A program made the translations under genes and the position numbers. Shown one piece after another: positions 9,330 through 18,993 of a stretch of DNA of 64,000 nucleotides. Source of the DNA: Chordicoccus furentiruminis (lineage in GTDB: Bacteria > Bacillota > Clostridia > Lachnospirales > Lachnospiraceae); NCBI RefSeq assembly GCF_019355395.1, contig NZ_CP048829.1:310001-374000 (forward strand). The letters run 5' to 3'. Numbering within the stretch: the stretch's first letter is position 1; every line of letters starts with the position of its first letter. The notes below the pieces were generated by a model. It was not told the origin of the DNA. It did no database searches and saw nothing but the letters and a program-made list of their open reading frames with translations.

Positions 9330-11423
9330 TCAGGCCATGCCGCCACGGTTGTAGCGCCTCTTCTTATTATAAGTCCTGGGTGTGCGGCTGTCCGCTCCTC
9401 CGGCCGGCTTCCGGTGCGAGATCCTCACCCGGCGCGCAGTGTCCTCGGCATCGTCAAGATTCCTCTTCAGCTCCGCCATCTGGTCGCGGAGCTCCGCCGC
9501 CATCTCGAAATTCAGCTCGGCCGCTGCGGCGCGCATCTGCTTCTCCACCTTGCCGATCAGTTCGACCAGTTCGTCACGGTCCATATCCTCCGGATCCCTG
9601 CCGGCCTTCTTCTCCGTCTCCGCCACATCTCTTGCGGTGGAGATCAGATCGCGGACCGCCTTTTTGATCGTAGTCGGCGTGATGCCGTGGGCCTTGTTGT
9701 AGGCCTCCTGAATCGAGCGGCGGCGGCGCGTCTCATCGATGGCGCGCCGCATCGAATCCGTGATCACGTCCGCATACATGATCACATGCCCTTCCGAATT
9801 CCGCGCCGCCCGTCCGATCGTCTGAATCAGCGAGGTCTCCGAGCGGAGGAATCCCTCCTTGTCCGCGTCCAGAATCGCCACCAGCGTGATCTCCGGGATA
9901 TCGAGTCCCTCCCGGAGAAGGTTGATGCCGACCAGTACGTCAAAGACATCGAGCCGCATGTCCCGGATGATCTGCGTCCGCTCAAGCGTATCGATATCGG
10001 AGTGAAGGTAACGGACCCGGATTCCCGCGTCCTTCAGATAATCCGTGAGATCCTCGGCCATCCGCTTCGTCAGCGTCGTGATCAGTACCTTGTGATGCTT
10101 CTCCGTTTCCCGGTGCACCTCCGTGATCAGATCATCGATCTGACCTTTCACCGGCCGAACCTCCACCTCCGGGTCCAGAAGTCCCGTCGGACGGATGACC
10201 TGTTCGGCTCTGAGCAGCTCATGCTCCGCCTCATAGTCCCCCGGCGTCGCCGAGACGAACAGAATCTGATCGATCCGTTCCTCAAATTCGCGGAAATTCA
10301 GCGGCCGGTTGTCCAGCGCGCTCGGCAGCCGGAAGCCGTAGTCCACGAGCGTGTTCTTCCGGCTCCTGTCTCCGTTGTACATCGCGCCGATCTGGGGAAT
10401 CGTCTTGTGGGACTCATCGATGATGATCAGAAAATCGCCCCTGAAGTAATCGATCAGCGTGTACGGCGGCTCTCCCTCCTTCCGTCCCGTCAGATGACGG
10501 GAGTAGTTCTCGATGCCGGAGCAGAAGCCGGTCTCCCTCATCATCTCCACGTCGAAATCCGTCCGTTCTCCGATCCGCTGCGCCTCCAGAAGCTTGTCAT
10601 TCGCCTTGAAACAGCGGATCCGCTCCTCCTTCTCCTTCTCGATCGCCTCGCAGGCGGCGTTCATCCGGTCCTGAGGCACCACATAGAAGGAGGCCGGGTA
10701 GATCGGCGCATAGGTGAGCTCCGCCATCGCGTTCCCGTCCACCGGGTTCACCTTCGTGACCCGGTCAATCTCGTCTCCGAAAAACTCCACGCGGAGCGCG
10801 TAGTCGTCCGCATCCGCCGGTATGACCTCGACCGTATCGCCCTTCACCCGGAAGGTGCCGCGGTGAAAGTCGATCTCATTCCGCTCATACTGCATGTCGA
10901 TCAGCTCGCGGATCAGCTCGTCCCGGTCCTTCCGCATGCCCGGCCGCACCGACGTCATCATATTCATGAAATCGTCCGGCGCGCCGATGCCGTATATGCA
11001 GCTGACCGAGGAGACAATGATGACGTCGCGCCGTTCGCTCAGGGAAGAGAGGGCGGACAGGCGCAGCCGGTCGATCTCGTCGTTCACAGCCGAGTCCTTC
11101 GCGATATAGGTGTCAGAGGAGGGTACATAGGCCTCCGGCTGATAGTAATCGTAGTAGGATACGAAGTACTCCACCGCGTTCTCCGGAAAAAACTCCTTGA
11201 ACTCCGAGTAAAGCTGAGCAGCCAGCGTCTTGTTGTGCGCGATCACCAGCGTCGGCTTCTGAAGCTGCTGAATCACGTTGGCCATCGTAAAAGTCTTCCC
11301 GGATCCGGTGACGCCGAGCAGCGTCTCGGCCTGATTGCCCCCGCGAAAGCCGTCCACCAGTTCCCGTATGGCCTCCGGCTGATCGCCGGTCGGCCGGTAT
11401 TCCGAATGCAGTTTGAATTTCAT
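9330..11423 (-). CDS. uvrB: UvrABC excinuclease subunit B
   Basis: A 697-residue UvrB, the damage-verifying helicase-like subunit of nucleotide excision repair. The Walker A motif GVTGSGKT is at residues 37-44, the beta-hairpin segment [12 protein letters not shown] follows, and the helicase motif set ends with the QTIGRAARN motif VI. The carboxy-terminal UVR domain ([20 protein letters not shown]) contacts UvrC. The start is the ATG at 11421-11423 behind AAGGAGAG; upstream in-frame codons overlap the ftsX terminator. uvrA is not in the window. Confidence 0.98.
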   Translation of the reverse strand: MKFKLHSEYRPTGDQPEAIRELVDGFRGGNQAETLLGVTGSGKTFTMANVIQQLQKPTLVIAHNKTLAAQLYSEFKEFFPENAVEYFVSYYDYYQPEAYVPSSDTYIAKDSAVNDEIDRLRLSALSSLSERRDVIIVSSVSCIYGIGAPDDFMNMMTSVRPGMRKDRDELIRELIDMQYERNEIDFHRGTFRVKGDTVEVIPADADDYALRVEFFGDEIDRVTKVNPVDGNAMAELTYAPIYPASFYVVPQDRMNAACEAIEKEKEERIRCFKANDKLLEAQRIGERTDFDVEMMRETGFCSGIENYSRHLTGRKEGEPPYTLIDYFRGDFLIIIDESHKTIPQIGAMYNGDRSRKNTLVDYGFRLPSALDNRPLNFREFEERIDQILFVSATPGDYEAEHELLRAEQVIRPTGLLDPEVEVRPVKGQIDDLITEVHRETEKHHKVLITTLTKRMAEDLTDYLKDAGIRVRYLHSDIDTLERTQIIRDMRLDVFDVLVGINLLREGLDIPEITLVAILDADKEGFLRSETSLIQTIGRAARNSEGHVIMYADVITDSMRRAIDETRRRRSIQEAYNKAHGITPTTIKKAVRDLISTARDVAETEKKAGRDPEDMDRDELVELIGKVEKQMRAAAAELNFEMAAELRDQMAELKRNLDDAEDTARRVRISHRKPAGGADSRTPRTYNKKRRYNRGGMA

Positions 11424-11451
11424 CTCTCTCCTTACATCTGTGAAGCGAAAC

Positions 11452-11486
11452 AAAAAAGTGCCGCGGAGCGAACCCCGGACACTTTT
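11452..11486 (-). terminator. Rho-independent terminator of ftsEX
   Basis: AAAAGTG/CACTTTT outer stem (11454-11460 with 11480-11486) enclosing a GC-rich inner stem with one mismatch and one bulged base, followed on the minus strand by TTTTTTG. It lies between the ftsX stop and uvrB. Confidence 0.8.
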
Positions 11487-11558
11487 CCTCATTTCCGAAC
11501 CGGTCTCTTCCGGCGGCCGGGCTGTATGCCCGGACTTAAGTACGCTCTCTTCCGCCTG

Positions 11559-12470
11559 TCAGACGTTGAGATGACGCCGCACCGTGATCACCGCACCGAT
11601 CAGCCCCACACCGACTCCGAGAAGCAGGGCGATGGGCACCAGATACTGGAACACATACGCGCCGGTCAGCAGCACATTTCCCATCGTCGTCAGAAAGCCG
11701 AAACGGGTCAGGATCTGCACCAGCAGCGCGTTGTAGACAATGTAGAGAATCACCAGCGGCAGCACCGAACCGATCAGCCCAAGCAGAAAGCCTTCCACGA
11801 TGAAAGGGGCCCGGACGAAGGAATCCGTCGCGCCGATCAGCTTGCTGATGGCGATCTCATTCCGCCTCACCTCGATGCCGGTATTGACGGTATTGGCGAT
11901 CAGAATCACCGAGACAATCAGCAGAACCGTGATGATGGCCACGCAGGCATAGGTGAAAAGACGGTTGAAACTCTTCAGATTCTTCGCGGCGCCGCTGCTC
12001 TGGTTGACTTTTCTGACGCCGTCGATCGCCTTGACGGACTGCACCACCGCGTCCTGGTTTTCCACTTCATCCACCAGGACGGTGTAGCTCGCGTAACCGG
12101 CCAGCGGATTGTCGCCCTTAAAACCCTCGGCCAGCGACGGATCAGAGGAGAAATACTCCTTCTGGTAAGCTGACCAGGCCTCGTCCGCGGACGTATACTT
12201 CACGGAGGTCACATGCGGAATCTTTCTGATCTCCTCGCCGATGCCGCGGATCCGGTCGTCCGCGGTTCCTTCCTTAAAGAAGACGGTAATGCCCACCTTC
12301 TGCTCAAGTCCCGCCCGGAGCGAATCCACATTCATGATGATCGAAAAAAACGCGCCGAATATGAAAATGCAGGCCGTCATCGTCGCGATGGACGCGATCG
12401 AGAACATCCGGTTCCGCCCGATGTTCCGGAATCCCTGACGGATCTGATATCCAAGTGATCTAGGCTTCAA
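11559..12470 (-). CDS. ftsX: Cell division ABC permease FtsX
   Basis: A 303-residue FtsX that, with FtsE, transmits signals to peptidoglycan hydrolases at the septum. It has an amino-terminal transmembrane helix (SIASIATMTACIFIFGAFF), an extracytoplasmic domain of about 130 residues, then three helices with the FtsX-permease core (IEVRRNEIAISKLIGAT). I place the start at the TTG at 12468-12470 because it is preceded by GAGGAGG at good spacing and gives the family amino terminus [16 protein letters not shown]; a TTG at 12500 is an alternative. It overlaps the end of ftsE by 11 bases, so the two are translationally coupled. Confidence 0.95.
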   Translation of the reverse strand: MKPRSLGYQIRQGFRNIGRNRMFSIASIATMTACIFIFGAFFSIIMNVDSLRAGLEQKVGITVFFKEGTADDRIRGIGEEIRKIPHVTSVKYTSADEAWSAYQKEYFSSDPSLAEGFKGDNPLAGYASYTVLVDEVENQDAVVQSVKAIDGVRKVNQSSGAAKNLKSFNRLFTYACVAIITVLLIVSVILIANTVNTGIEVRRNEIAISKLIGATDSFVRAPFIVEGFLLGLIGSVLPLVILYIVYNALLVQILTRFGFLTTMGNVLLTGAYVFQYLVPIALLLGVGVGLIGAVITVRRHLNV

Positions 12471-13143
12471 TATAACCACCCTCCTCGACGTCTCCGGCAA
12501 TGGCTCCCCTGCGCATCACGATGACACGCTTCTGGAACTGATCCACCAGTTCCCTGTTGTGAGTCACCACGAGAACGGTCGTGCCGCGGTTGTTGATCTC
12601 CTCGATCAGTTTCATGATCTCGTAGGAATTTCGCGGGTCCAGGTTTCCTGTCGGCTCATCGGCCAGCAGAATATCGGGCCGGTTCACGATGGCGCGGGCG
12701 ATGGCGACGCGCTGCTGCTCGCCTCCGGAAAGCTGACGGGGCAGACTCCTGTATTTGCCCGCCAGGCCGACCTCCTTCAGCGTCTGCGGGACGCGCGCGC
12801 GGATATCCCGGTTCCGCGCCTCCACCACATGCATCGCGAAGGCGACGTTTTCATAGACATTCAGCTCCGGCAGAAGCCGGAAATCCTGAAAAACCACCCC
12901 GATCTTCCGGCGGAAGGCCGGAATCTGGGAATGCTTCATCGTATTGAGCACCTTTCCGTTCACGGTGATGACACCGCCGGTCGGTTCCAGTTCCTTCAGA
13001 AGCAGCTTGATCAGCGTCGTCTTTCCGGATCCGCTGTCGCCGACAAGGAAAACGAACTCTCCTTCGTCCACATGCAGCGAGATCTCGTCGACAGCAGGCT
13101 GTCCGTTTTCGAACCGCTTGCTGACGCGGTCAAGATCAATCAT
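12460..13143 (-). CDS. ftsE: Cell division ATP-binding protein FtsE
   Basis: A 227-residue ABC ATPase with Walker [10 protein letters not shown], signature LSGGEQQR, Walker [10 protein letters not shown] and the switch histidine in VVTHN. The amino-terminal [21 protein letters not shown] and the adjacent ftsX identify it as FtsE rather than a generic exporter ATPase. The ATG at 13141-13143 has AAAGGAGG upstream; the six extra in-frame codons before it carry that site. It follows the CdaR-like regulator by 28 bases, so the regulator and ftsEX may share a transcript. Confidence 0.96.
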   Translation of the reverse strand: MIDLDRVSKRFENGQPAVDEISLHVDEGEFVFLVGDSGSGKTTLIKLLLKELEPTGGVITVNGKVLNTMKHSQIPAFRRKIGVVFQDFRLLPELNVYENVAFAMHVVEARNRDIRARVPQTLKEVGLAGKYRSLPRQLSGGEQQRVAIARAIVNRPDILLADEPTGNLDPRNSYEIMKLIEEINNRGTTVLVVTHNRELVDQFQKRVIVMRRGAIAGDVEEGGYIEA

Positions 13144-13171
13144 AAAGCCTCCTTTTGTCACGGAGAGCGGA

Positions 13172-14257
13172 TCAGTATTCCAGCGTCTCCATGTACTTCA
13201 TATACTTGACGACCATCAGCGCAATCTTGAAGGTGATGGCGTCATCGAAAACACGGAGATCAAGCCCCGTGCTCTTCTGAAGCTTGTCGAGACGGTAAAC
13301 CAGCGTGTTCCGGTGGATGTAGAGCTGACGGCTTGTCTCGGAAACATTCAGGGAATTCTCGAAGAATTTGTTGATGGTAGCCAGCGTCTCCTCATCGAAG
13401 TCGTCCGGCGACTTGTCCGTGAAGATCTCCTTGATGAACATCTTGCAGAGCGGAATCGGAAGCTGATAAATCAGCCGTCCGATTCCAAGCTGGCTGTAGG
13501 CAATGATATTCTGCTCCTCGAAGAAAATCTTGCCCACGTCGAGCGCCATCCGCGCCTCCTTGTAGGAACGGCTGACTTCCTTGATCTCTCCCACCGCGCT
13601 TCCGTAGGCGACATGGATCGCCCCGTGGTCGCCTTCCGCCAGCGTGGAGACAATGGAGGCGGCGATATCCGCCATCTCCTTCGCGCCGTCCTCGTCGCCC
13701 AGCTCCTTGATGATGATGATGGACTTCTCGTCCACCGCCGTGATGAAGTCGTTCTTCGACTTGGCGAACAGGCCCTTCACCGCTTCCAGTGTACTGTAGT
13801 CCTTGCTCTGCTCGGATTCAAGAATATAGACGACCCGCTTCACATCCGTCGCGATGTGAAGCCTCTTGGCACGATTATATACATCAACCAGCAGCAGGTT
13901 GTCAAGCAGCAGGTTCTTGATGAAGTTGTCCTTGTCAAAGTGTTCCTTGTAGGCAATCAGCAGATTCTGGATCTGGAACGCGGCCAGCTTGCCCACCATG
14001 AACGTCTCCTCGCTTCCGGAAGCGACGACGATGTACTCCAGCTGATAGTCGTCGTAGACCTTAAAGTACCGCTGATCGCGGATCTCCTGGGAATCAGCCT
14101 GCGAGTCGGCAAAGCTGACGATATCCGAACGGTTCACCGTGACGTCGTCTCTGGTCGACGCCACTACCTTGCCGTCCAGGTTGACGACGGTCAGTTCACA
14201 TTTTGTGATCGCCTTGATTCCGTTTATGGTATCCTGCAGCACAAGATTCGATAGCAT
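13172..14257 (-). CDS. CdaR/PucR-family helix-turn-helix regulator
   Basis: A 361-residue protein with an amino-terminal sensor-like region (LVLQDTINGIKAITKCELTV resembles the diacid-recognition fold of CdaR), a middle GGDEF-like/GAF-like linker, and a carboxy-terminal PucR-type helix-turn-helix (SETSRQLYIHRNTLVYRLD, about 305-330). CdaR relatives respond to sugar diacids or other small molecules; the ligand here is unknown. It lies downstream of glutamine synthetase III and upstream of ftsEX, with its own likely promoter. The ATG at 14255-14257 has GGAGG at good spacing. Whether it controls any neighbour cannot be told from sequence. Confidence 0.85.
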   Translation of the reverse strand: MLSNLVLQDTINGIKAITKCELTVVNLDGKVVASTRDDVTVNRSDIVSFADSQADSQEIRDQRYFKVYDDYQLEYIVVASGSEETFMVGKLAAFQIQNLLIAYKEHFDKDNFIKNLLLDNLLLVDVYNRAKRLHIATDVKRVVYILESEQSKDYSTLEAVKGLFAKSKNDFITAVDEKSIIIIKELGDEDGAKEMADIAASIVSTLAEGDHGAIHVAYGSAVGEIKEVSRSYKEARMALDVGKIFFEEQNIIAYSQLGIGRLIYQLPIPLCKMFIKEIFTDKSPDDFDEETLATINKFFENSLNVSETSRQLYIHRNTLVYRLDKLQKSTGLDLRVFDDAITFKIALMVVKYMKYMETLEY

Positions 14258-14277
14258 CTGCGTACCTCCGCCCTATC

Positions 14278-14306
14278 ATCGTACTTATTTAATGAATTTT
14301 AGTCAA
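14278..14306 (-). promoter_or_regulatory. Likely promoter of the CdaR-like gene
   Basis: On the minus strand TTGACT (14301-14306), 17 bases, TACGAT (14278-14283), in a conspicuously AT-rich 120-base gap. A near copy of the -35 region (TTTGACG/TTTGACT) lies 11 bases further upstream, so two overlapping promoters are possible. Confidence 0.5.
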
Positions 14307-14380
14307 ATTTCGTCAAATGCCATCTCTAATAATACGTCATTTTCTACAAAGATGAAAGAATAAATGTCAACTCTCTTCCG

Positions 14381-16501
14381 TTAAACTTCAAACATCAGGT
14401 CCGCGTAGGACGGAACGGGCCAGAGGTCCTTGTCCACGATCATCTCAGCGCGGTCAATCGGACGGCGCAGCTCATCCATCGCCGGCACGACCCGGTCGCG
14501 GAACATCACGGCCTGCGTCCGTCCGGCCGGGTTCTTTTCCGCCGCCAGCGTCTCCTGTTCCAGACGCTTCATCGCGGTCCGGGCTTCGGAGAGGCAGGTA
14601 TTGAGCTCCTTCAGGCGCTCCTCCTGCACCGTCGCGGGAATCCCGCACTGCTCCACGGCCACCGCGCTCTCCGCCAGACGCTTCATGCAGGCGATGATCG
14701 CCGGAATCAGCTGCTTGCTCGCCAGCTCCAGCATCGTCCTTGCCTCGATGTTGATGTCCTTCGAGTAGGTCTCGTATTTGACCTCCATCCGGCTGGTCAG
14801 TTCCTTCTTCGTGAAGACGCCGAACGTCTCGAAAAGCTTCACGGCGCGGTCCGTCGTCAGAGCCGGGATCGCGTCCACCATCGACGAGATAATCGGAAGT
14901 CCCCGCCTCTTCGCCTCCGTGACCCAGCTCGGCGAGTAGCCGTTTCCGTTGAAGATGATGCGCTGATGGTCTGACGCGTACTGCCTGATCAGATCATGCA
15001 CCGCCTCCTGCCGTTTCTCCGGTCCGGCCGCCTCAATCACGTCCGCCGCCTCGCGGAAGGCCTCCGCGACGATGGTGTTCAGCACCACGTTGGGCGCGGC
15101 GATGGAATCCCGCGATCCGACCATGCGGAACTCAAACTTGTTCCCGGTGAACGCGAAGGGTGAGGTGCGGTTCCGGTCGGTGGCGTCCTTGCTGATGTCG
15201 TTGAGGTAGGAAACGCCGGTCGCCAGCTTGCCGCCGGACTTGGATCGGTTCACCTGGCCGGTAGACACCAGCTGCTCGATCACATCCTCAAGCTGCTCTC
15301 CGAGGAACACCGAGATGATGGCGGGCGGCGCCTCGTTTCCGCCCAGGCGGCGGTCGTTTCCGACATCCGAAGCCGATTCGCAGAGCAGGTCCGCGTGGGT
15401 ATCCACCGCCTTTAAGATACAGGTCAGAACCAGCAGGAACTGAATGTTCTCATGCGGCGTCTTCCCGGGATCGAGAAGATTGATCCCGTCGTCCGTCATC
15501 AGAGACCAGTTGTTGTGTTTGCCTGACCCATTGACGCCCTCGAAGGGCTTCTCATGAAGCAGGCAGCGGAGGCCGTGGCGCGTCGCCACTCTTTTCAGCG
15601 TCTGCATGATCAGCTGATTGTGATCCACCGCCACGTTGACCTTCTCGTAAATCGGTGCCAGCTCGTGCTGAGCCGGAGCCACCTCATTGTGCTGTGTCTT
15701 CGCGGGCACGCCCAGCTTCCACAGCTCCACGTTCACGTCATGCATGAAGGAGGCGATCCTCGGCCGGAGCGTCCCGAAATAATGATCGTCCAGCTCCTGG
15801 CCCTTCGGCGGCATCGCGCCGAACAGCGTCCGTCCCGTGAAGATCAGATCCATCCGTTTCAGGTAGTTGGCGCGGTCGATGATGAAATATTCCTGCTCCG
15901 CGCCCACATACGGTGTCACCCGTTTTGACGTCTTGTTTCCGAGAAGACGGAGAAGCCGTATGGATTCACGGTCGATCGCCTCCATCGAGCGGAGCAGCGG
16001 CGTCTTCTGATCCAGCGCCTCGCCGGTATAAGAGCAGAAGGCGGTGGGAATGCAGAGCGTCGCGCCTCCCTCGTCGTGCCGGACAAAGGCCGGGGACGCG
16101 CTGTCCCAGATCGTGTAGCCCCTTGCCTCAAAGGTAGCCCGGAGACCGCCCGACGGGAAGGAAGAGGCATCCGGCTCTCCCTTGATCAGCTCTTTTCCGC
16201 TGAGCCGCATAAGAATCGTTCCGTCCTCCTTCGGCGCGGTGATGAAGGAATCATGCTTCTCCGCCGTCACGCCGGTGAGAGGCTGGAACCAGTGCGTATA
16301 ATGGGTCGCGCCCCTCTCCATCGCCCATTCCTTCATCTCATGGGCAATGGTGTCCGCTGTCGCCGGATCCAGCTCCGTTCCGTTTTCAATTGTATTTTTC
16401 AGCGCCTCGTAGGCCTTCTTCGGCAGACGCTGCTGCATCGTTCTCTCGTCGAAAACATCTTCGCCGAAGATGCCTGTCAGATCAAGCTGCTCGTTCTCCA
16501 T
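14381..16501 (-). CDS. glnN: Glutamine synthetase type III
   Basis: A 706-residue GSIII, the large hexamer-of-dimers glutamine synthetase typical of Bacteroidetes, cyanobacteria and Clostridia; it makes glutamine from glutamate, ammonia and ATP in the cytoplasm. Recognisable blocks are the GSIII amino terminus (EDVFDERTMQQRLPK), AEQEYFIID with metal-binding glutamates, NEVAPAQHELAPIYE, the catalytic-site segment GVNGSGKHNNWSL and the GSIII carboxy-terminal region (RMEVKYETYSKDINIEA). The length is far above the about 450 residues of GSI. It starts 18 bases after the lipid kinase, behind GAGGAGGAATCG, so the two are probably co-transcribed. Confidence 0.97.
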   Translation of the reverse strand: MENEQLDLTGIFGEDVFDERTMQQRLPKKAYEALKNTIENGTELDPATADTIAHEMKEWAMERGATHYTHWFQPLTGVTAEKHDSFITAPKEDGTILMRLSGKELIKGEPDASSFPSGGLRATFEARGYTIWDSASPAFVRHDEGGATLCIPTAFCSYTGEALDQKTPLLRSMEAIDRESIRLLRLLGNKTSKRVTPYVGAEQEYFIIDRANYLKRMDLIFTGRTLFGAMPPKGQELDDHYFGTLRPRIASFMHDVNVELWKLGVPAKTQHNEVAPAQHELAPIYEKVNVAVDHNQLIMQTLKRVATRHGLRCLLHEKPFEGVNGSGKHNNWSLMTDDGINLLDPGKTPHENIQFLLVLTCILKAVDTHADLLCESASDVGNDRRLGGNEAPPAIISVFLGEQLEDVIEQLVSTGQVNRSKSGGKLATGVSYLNDISKDATDRNRTSPFAFTGNKFEFRMVGSRDSIAAPNVVLNTIVAEAFREAADVIEAAGPEKRQEAVHDLIRQYASDHQRIIFNGNGYSPSWVTEAKRRGLPIISSMVDAIPALTTDRAVKLFETFGVFTKKELTSRMEVKYETYSKDINIEARTMLELASKQLIPAIIACMKRLAESAVAVEQCGIPATVQEERLKELNTCLSEARTAMKRLEQETLAAEKNPAGRTQAVMFRDRVVPAMDELRRPIDRAEMIVDKDLWPVPSYADLMFEV

Positions 16502-16519
16502 CGATTCCTCCTCTTCCCG

Positions 16520-17419
16520 TCAATTCTGTCTGTCGAGAATCATGCGGATCGCCCGCCTGCGGTTCTCAATATGCATTTCCGAATACGCGCCGCCGTACTC
16601 CCCGTCGAAGGTCCAGGGAATCTCCTGCATCGATTCCAGTTCCAGTCTGTCCGTCCGGAAGAAGTCAATCAGCTCCGTGTCGTGATTGCCCGTCAGAAGG
16701 CAGCCTACGATCTCCTGCATCTCCAGAATGCTCTTGGGATTGTGGACCAGCGTGACCTCAAAAAGGCCGTCATCCAGCTCCACATCCTTTCCGGTGATAT
16801 TCCGGATGCCTCCCACCGAGGTGGAATTGGTGATCATGCCGAAGATATAGTCCTGCTGCGTCATCGTCTGGCTGGTGGTGACGCGCATCATATAGGAGGT
16901 GAGATCACCGAGCCTCTTCGTCGCCTCAATCAGATAGGCGACATGGCCGAGCGCGTTCTTCATGTCCTGATTGGTGGCGTAGGCCACATCGGTGAAGGCG
17001 CCGAAGGCCGCCACATAGATGAACATATGATCCCCGTTGACGATGCCCGCGTCGACCCGGTGCTCCGTGCCGCCGACAATATCGCCGGCCGCCTCAAGCA
17101 CGTTGGTGGACAGTCCCAGACTCGACGCGTAGTCGTTGGTGGAGCCCACCGGGATATAGCCCACCGGAATATCCTTCCCGCTCCGGAGAAGCCCGGTCAC
17201 CACTTCGTCGAGCGTCCCGTCTCCGCCCGCCGGAACGATCATGCAGTACTCATCCCGCATCTGTATAATCTTCCGGACTGCGTCTCCGGGCGCCTGCGTC
17301 GGGTACACCTCGACCGCATAGCCGGCCTTCGTGAACAGGTCGATCACATCCGGAAGCGACTGCAGGAAAAGCCCTTTGCCGGCCTTCGGATTATAAATTA
17401 GAAGAATCCTGTTCGTCAT
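16520..17419 (-). CDS. Diacylglycerol/lipid kinase (DagK/YegS family)
   Basis: A 299-residue member of the DAG-kinase catalytic family: LLIYNPKAGKG near the amino terminus, GGDGTLDEVV at residues 65-74 (nucleotide-binding loop) and the GSTNDYASSLGLS block. In Gram-positive bacteria such enzymes phosphorylate diacylglycerol released during lipoteichoic acid synthesis, or related lipids. The exact lipid substrate is not visible. It has a candidate promoter and a strong hairpin in its 5' leader, and leads into glnN. Confidence 0.88.
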   Translation of the reverse strand: MTNRILLIYNPKAGKGLFLQSLPDVIDLFTKAGYAVEVYPTQAPGDAVRKIIQMRDEYCMIVPAGGDGTLDEVVTGLLRSGKDIPVGYIPVGSTNDYASSLGLSTNVLEAAGDIVGGTEHRVDAGIVNGDHMFIYVAAFGAFTDVAYATNQDMKNALGHVAYLIEATKRLGDLTSYMMRVTTSQTMTQQDYIFGMITNSTSVGGIRNITGKDVELDDGLFEVTLVHNPKSILEMQEIVGCLLTGNHDTELIDFFRTDRLELESMQEIPWTFDGEYGGAYSEMHIENRRRAIRMILDRQN

Positions 17420-17441
17420 CCTCTTTCCTTTCCCGTTTTCC

Positions 17442-17472
17442 GGCCGCGGCGCTGCCTTCGGCAGCCGCGGCC
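17442..17472 (-). other. Strong GC hairpin in the lipid-kinase leader
   Basis: GGCCGCGGCGCTGCC (17442-17456) pairs with GGCAGCCGCGGCC (about 17460-17472) around a UUC/GAA-type tight loop. On the minus strand it forms between the promoter and the ribosome site and is not followed by a T-run. It could stabilise the 5' end of the mRNA. Confidence 0.5.
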
Positions 17473-17484
17473 GCAGTTTTGATT

Positions 17485-17514
17485 ATCATACCACCGCGGA
17501 CTGGCGGGTGGCAA
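17485..17514 (-). promoter_or_regulatory. Likely promoter of the lipid kinase-glnN unit
   Basis: On the minus strand TTGCCA (17509-17514), 18 bases, TATGAT (17485-17490), about 60 bases upstream of the kinase start. Confidence 0.5.
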
Positions 17515-17598
17515 CCGTCACCGGCACAGCCTTTCAGAGCGCTGTCTGTTCAGCCCGCGTCCGCAGGAGTGTCTTGACGCGCCGCCTGCATTTTTCTG

Positions 17599-17627
17599 TG
17601 GACACAATCGCGCATGAAACGTATAGT
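17599..17627 (+). promoter_or_regulatory. Likely promoter of the SDR gene
   Basis: TGGACA (17599-17604), 17 bases, TATAGT (17622-17627), about 45 bases upstream of the chosen ATG. It lies divergent to the lipid-kinase promoter. Confidence 0.6.
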
Positions 17628-17673
17628 GGGAACAGCGCCTGTCCCGGACAGCGCGGAAAGGAAACGAATCGGA

Positions 17674-18411
17674 ATGAAGCAGACTGTTCTCATCACCGGA
17701 GGCTCGCGCGGCATCGGACGCGCCTGCGCCCTCCGGTTCGCAGCGGCCGGCAGCTGGCGGATCGTCATCACCAGCCGGAACACGGACGGCTCGCTTTTTC
17801 GCGCGGAGTCGGCGCTCCGTGCCCTGCCGGATACGGAGGTGCTCGCCGTCCCCGGCGATATCGCGGACGAAGCGTTCGTGACGGAGCTCTTCACCCGGAC
17901 GGACCGCGCGTTCGGCGCGCCGGACTGTCTCATCAATAACGCCGGAGTCGATTCCTCCGGCCTCCTTCAGGAAACGCCGACAGCGGAATGGGACCGCGTG
18001 ATGAATGTCAATCTCCGCAGCGCGTTCTTCACCATGCGGGCCGCGATCCCCCTGATGCTCCGCAGACATCAGGGCTCCATCGTGAACGTCTCCTCCGTCT
18101 GGGGCGTCACCGGCGGTTCCTTCGAATCGGTGTACTCCGCCAGCAAGGGCGGGCTCATCGCGCTCACACGGGCGATGGCGAAGGAGCTGGCTCCCAGCGG
18201 CATCCGCGTCAACGCCGCGGCGTTCGGCGCCATCGACACACAGATGAACGACCGGCTCAGCGCGGAGGAAAAGGAAGCGCTGGCCGAAGAGATCCCGCTC
18301 GGCCGCATGGGCACGGCGGAGGAAGCGGCGGAGCTGCTCTACGGACTGGCTGTCCGTCATCCCTATATGACCGGTCAGGTCGTCACGCTCGATGGAGGAT
18401 GGACGGTCTGA
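17674..18411 (+). CDS. SDR-family oxidoreductase (FabG/YmfI-like)
   Basis: A 245-residue classical short-chain dehydrogenase/reductase. Cofactor motif TGGSRGIG is at 8-15, NNAG at 88-91, the active-site Ser near 140 and YSASK (Y154, K158), so the catalytic set is complete. The substrate is not determined: FabG-like ketoacyl reductases and the elongation-factor-P 5-aminopentanone reductase (YmfI) both look like this, and a stand-alone gene away from fatty-acid synthesis favours the latter only weakly. The ATG at 17674 follows AAAGGAAACG; 20 upstream in-frame codons would overlap the promoter. Its stop abuts the stop of the convergent neighbour with no gap. Confidence 0.8.
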   Translation: MKQTVLITGGSRGIGRACALRFAAAGSWRIVITSRNTDGSLFRAESALRALPDTEVLAVPGDIADEAFVTELFTRTDRAFGAPDCLINNAGVDSSGLLQETPTAEWDRVMNVNLRSAFFTMRAAIPLMLRRHQGSIVNVSSVWGVTGGSFESVYSASKGGLIALTRAMAKELAPSGIRVNAAAFGAIDTQMNDRLSAEEKEALAEEIPLGRMGTAEEAAELLYGLAVRHPYMTGQVVTLDGGWTV

Positions 18412-18993
18412 CTAAGCCTGCCGTTTCTTTATCCGGAAAGGAGCCGTCTCATTCCGCCGTCCGTTCTGTCGAATGATCCGCGCCTTCCGCTTCTTCTCCG
18501 CCCGGCCGGACAGCGGGCCGGCCAGACCCGTCTCCGACCGGCCCGCCCCGTCCTTCAGCAGATAAAATGCCGTCAGCAGAATCAACTCCAGCGCGGTCGC
18601 GATGTGGTGAACCCGGATATTCGCCCGGATCTCGATCACATACATATGGCCCGCAGCCTGCGCCGCAGCCGTAAAGGCCACCAGCCACGCGGACCACGGA
18701 AAGCCGAGCACCATCCGATCTTCTCCGAAAGGATCGATCAGTGTCTTCCGTCCTGTCCTCATCAGGAGAAGTCCGTCCGCGCTCATCCCGCAGGCGGCCA
18801 GATCGTAGAGCAGAGGTGAAATCCGAAACGCGTCGACCGCCCCCATCATCTGCGCGGTGATGCGGAACAGTCCCACCGACAGCATCGCCGCCCCGGTCAG
18901 GATCATCAGCAGCGCGGCACACGACAGAAGGCGGCCGGTTCTCCGCGCTCCGCCGTTTCGTTTCCCGGCTCTCCTCTTCACGCTCTCCTCCAT
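18412..18993 (-). CDS. Unknown four-helix membrane protein
   Basis: I do not recognise this 193-residue protein. After a basic amino terminus (VKRRAGKRNGGARRTGR) there are about four hydrophobic stretches: LLSCAALLMILTGAAMLSVG, a second around ISPLLYDLAACGMSADGLLL, a third WLVAFTAAAQAAGHMYVI and a fourth ATALELILLTAFYLL. A basic Lys/Arg-rich cytoplasmic tail follows. The positively charged ends suggest both termini are inside. The chosen ATG (18991-18993) has GGAGAG upstream; the frame stays open 50 codons further. It shares no operon: it converges on the SDR and diverges from htrA. Confidence 0.6.
   Translation of the reverse strand: MEESVKRRAGKRNGGARRTGRLLSCAALLMILTGAAMLSVGLFRITAQMMGAVDAFRISPLLYDLAACGMSADGLLLMRTGRKTLIDPFGEDRMVLGFPWSAWLVAFTAAAQAAGHMYVIEIRANIRVHHIATALELILLTAFYLLKDGAGRSETGLAGPLSGRAEKKRKARIIRQNGRRNETAPFRIKKRQA

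Noticed and set aside
9414-12173. A 919-codon open frame on the plus strand
   Set aside because: It is antisense to uvrB and ftsX, crosses their intergenic terminator and has no protein-like composition.
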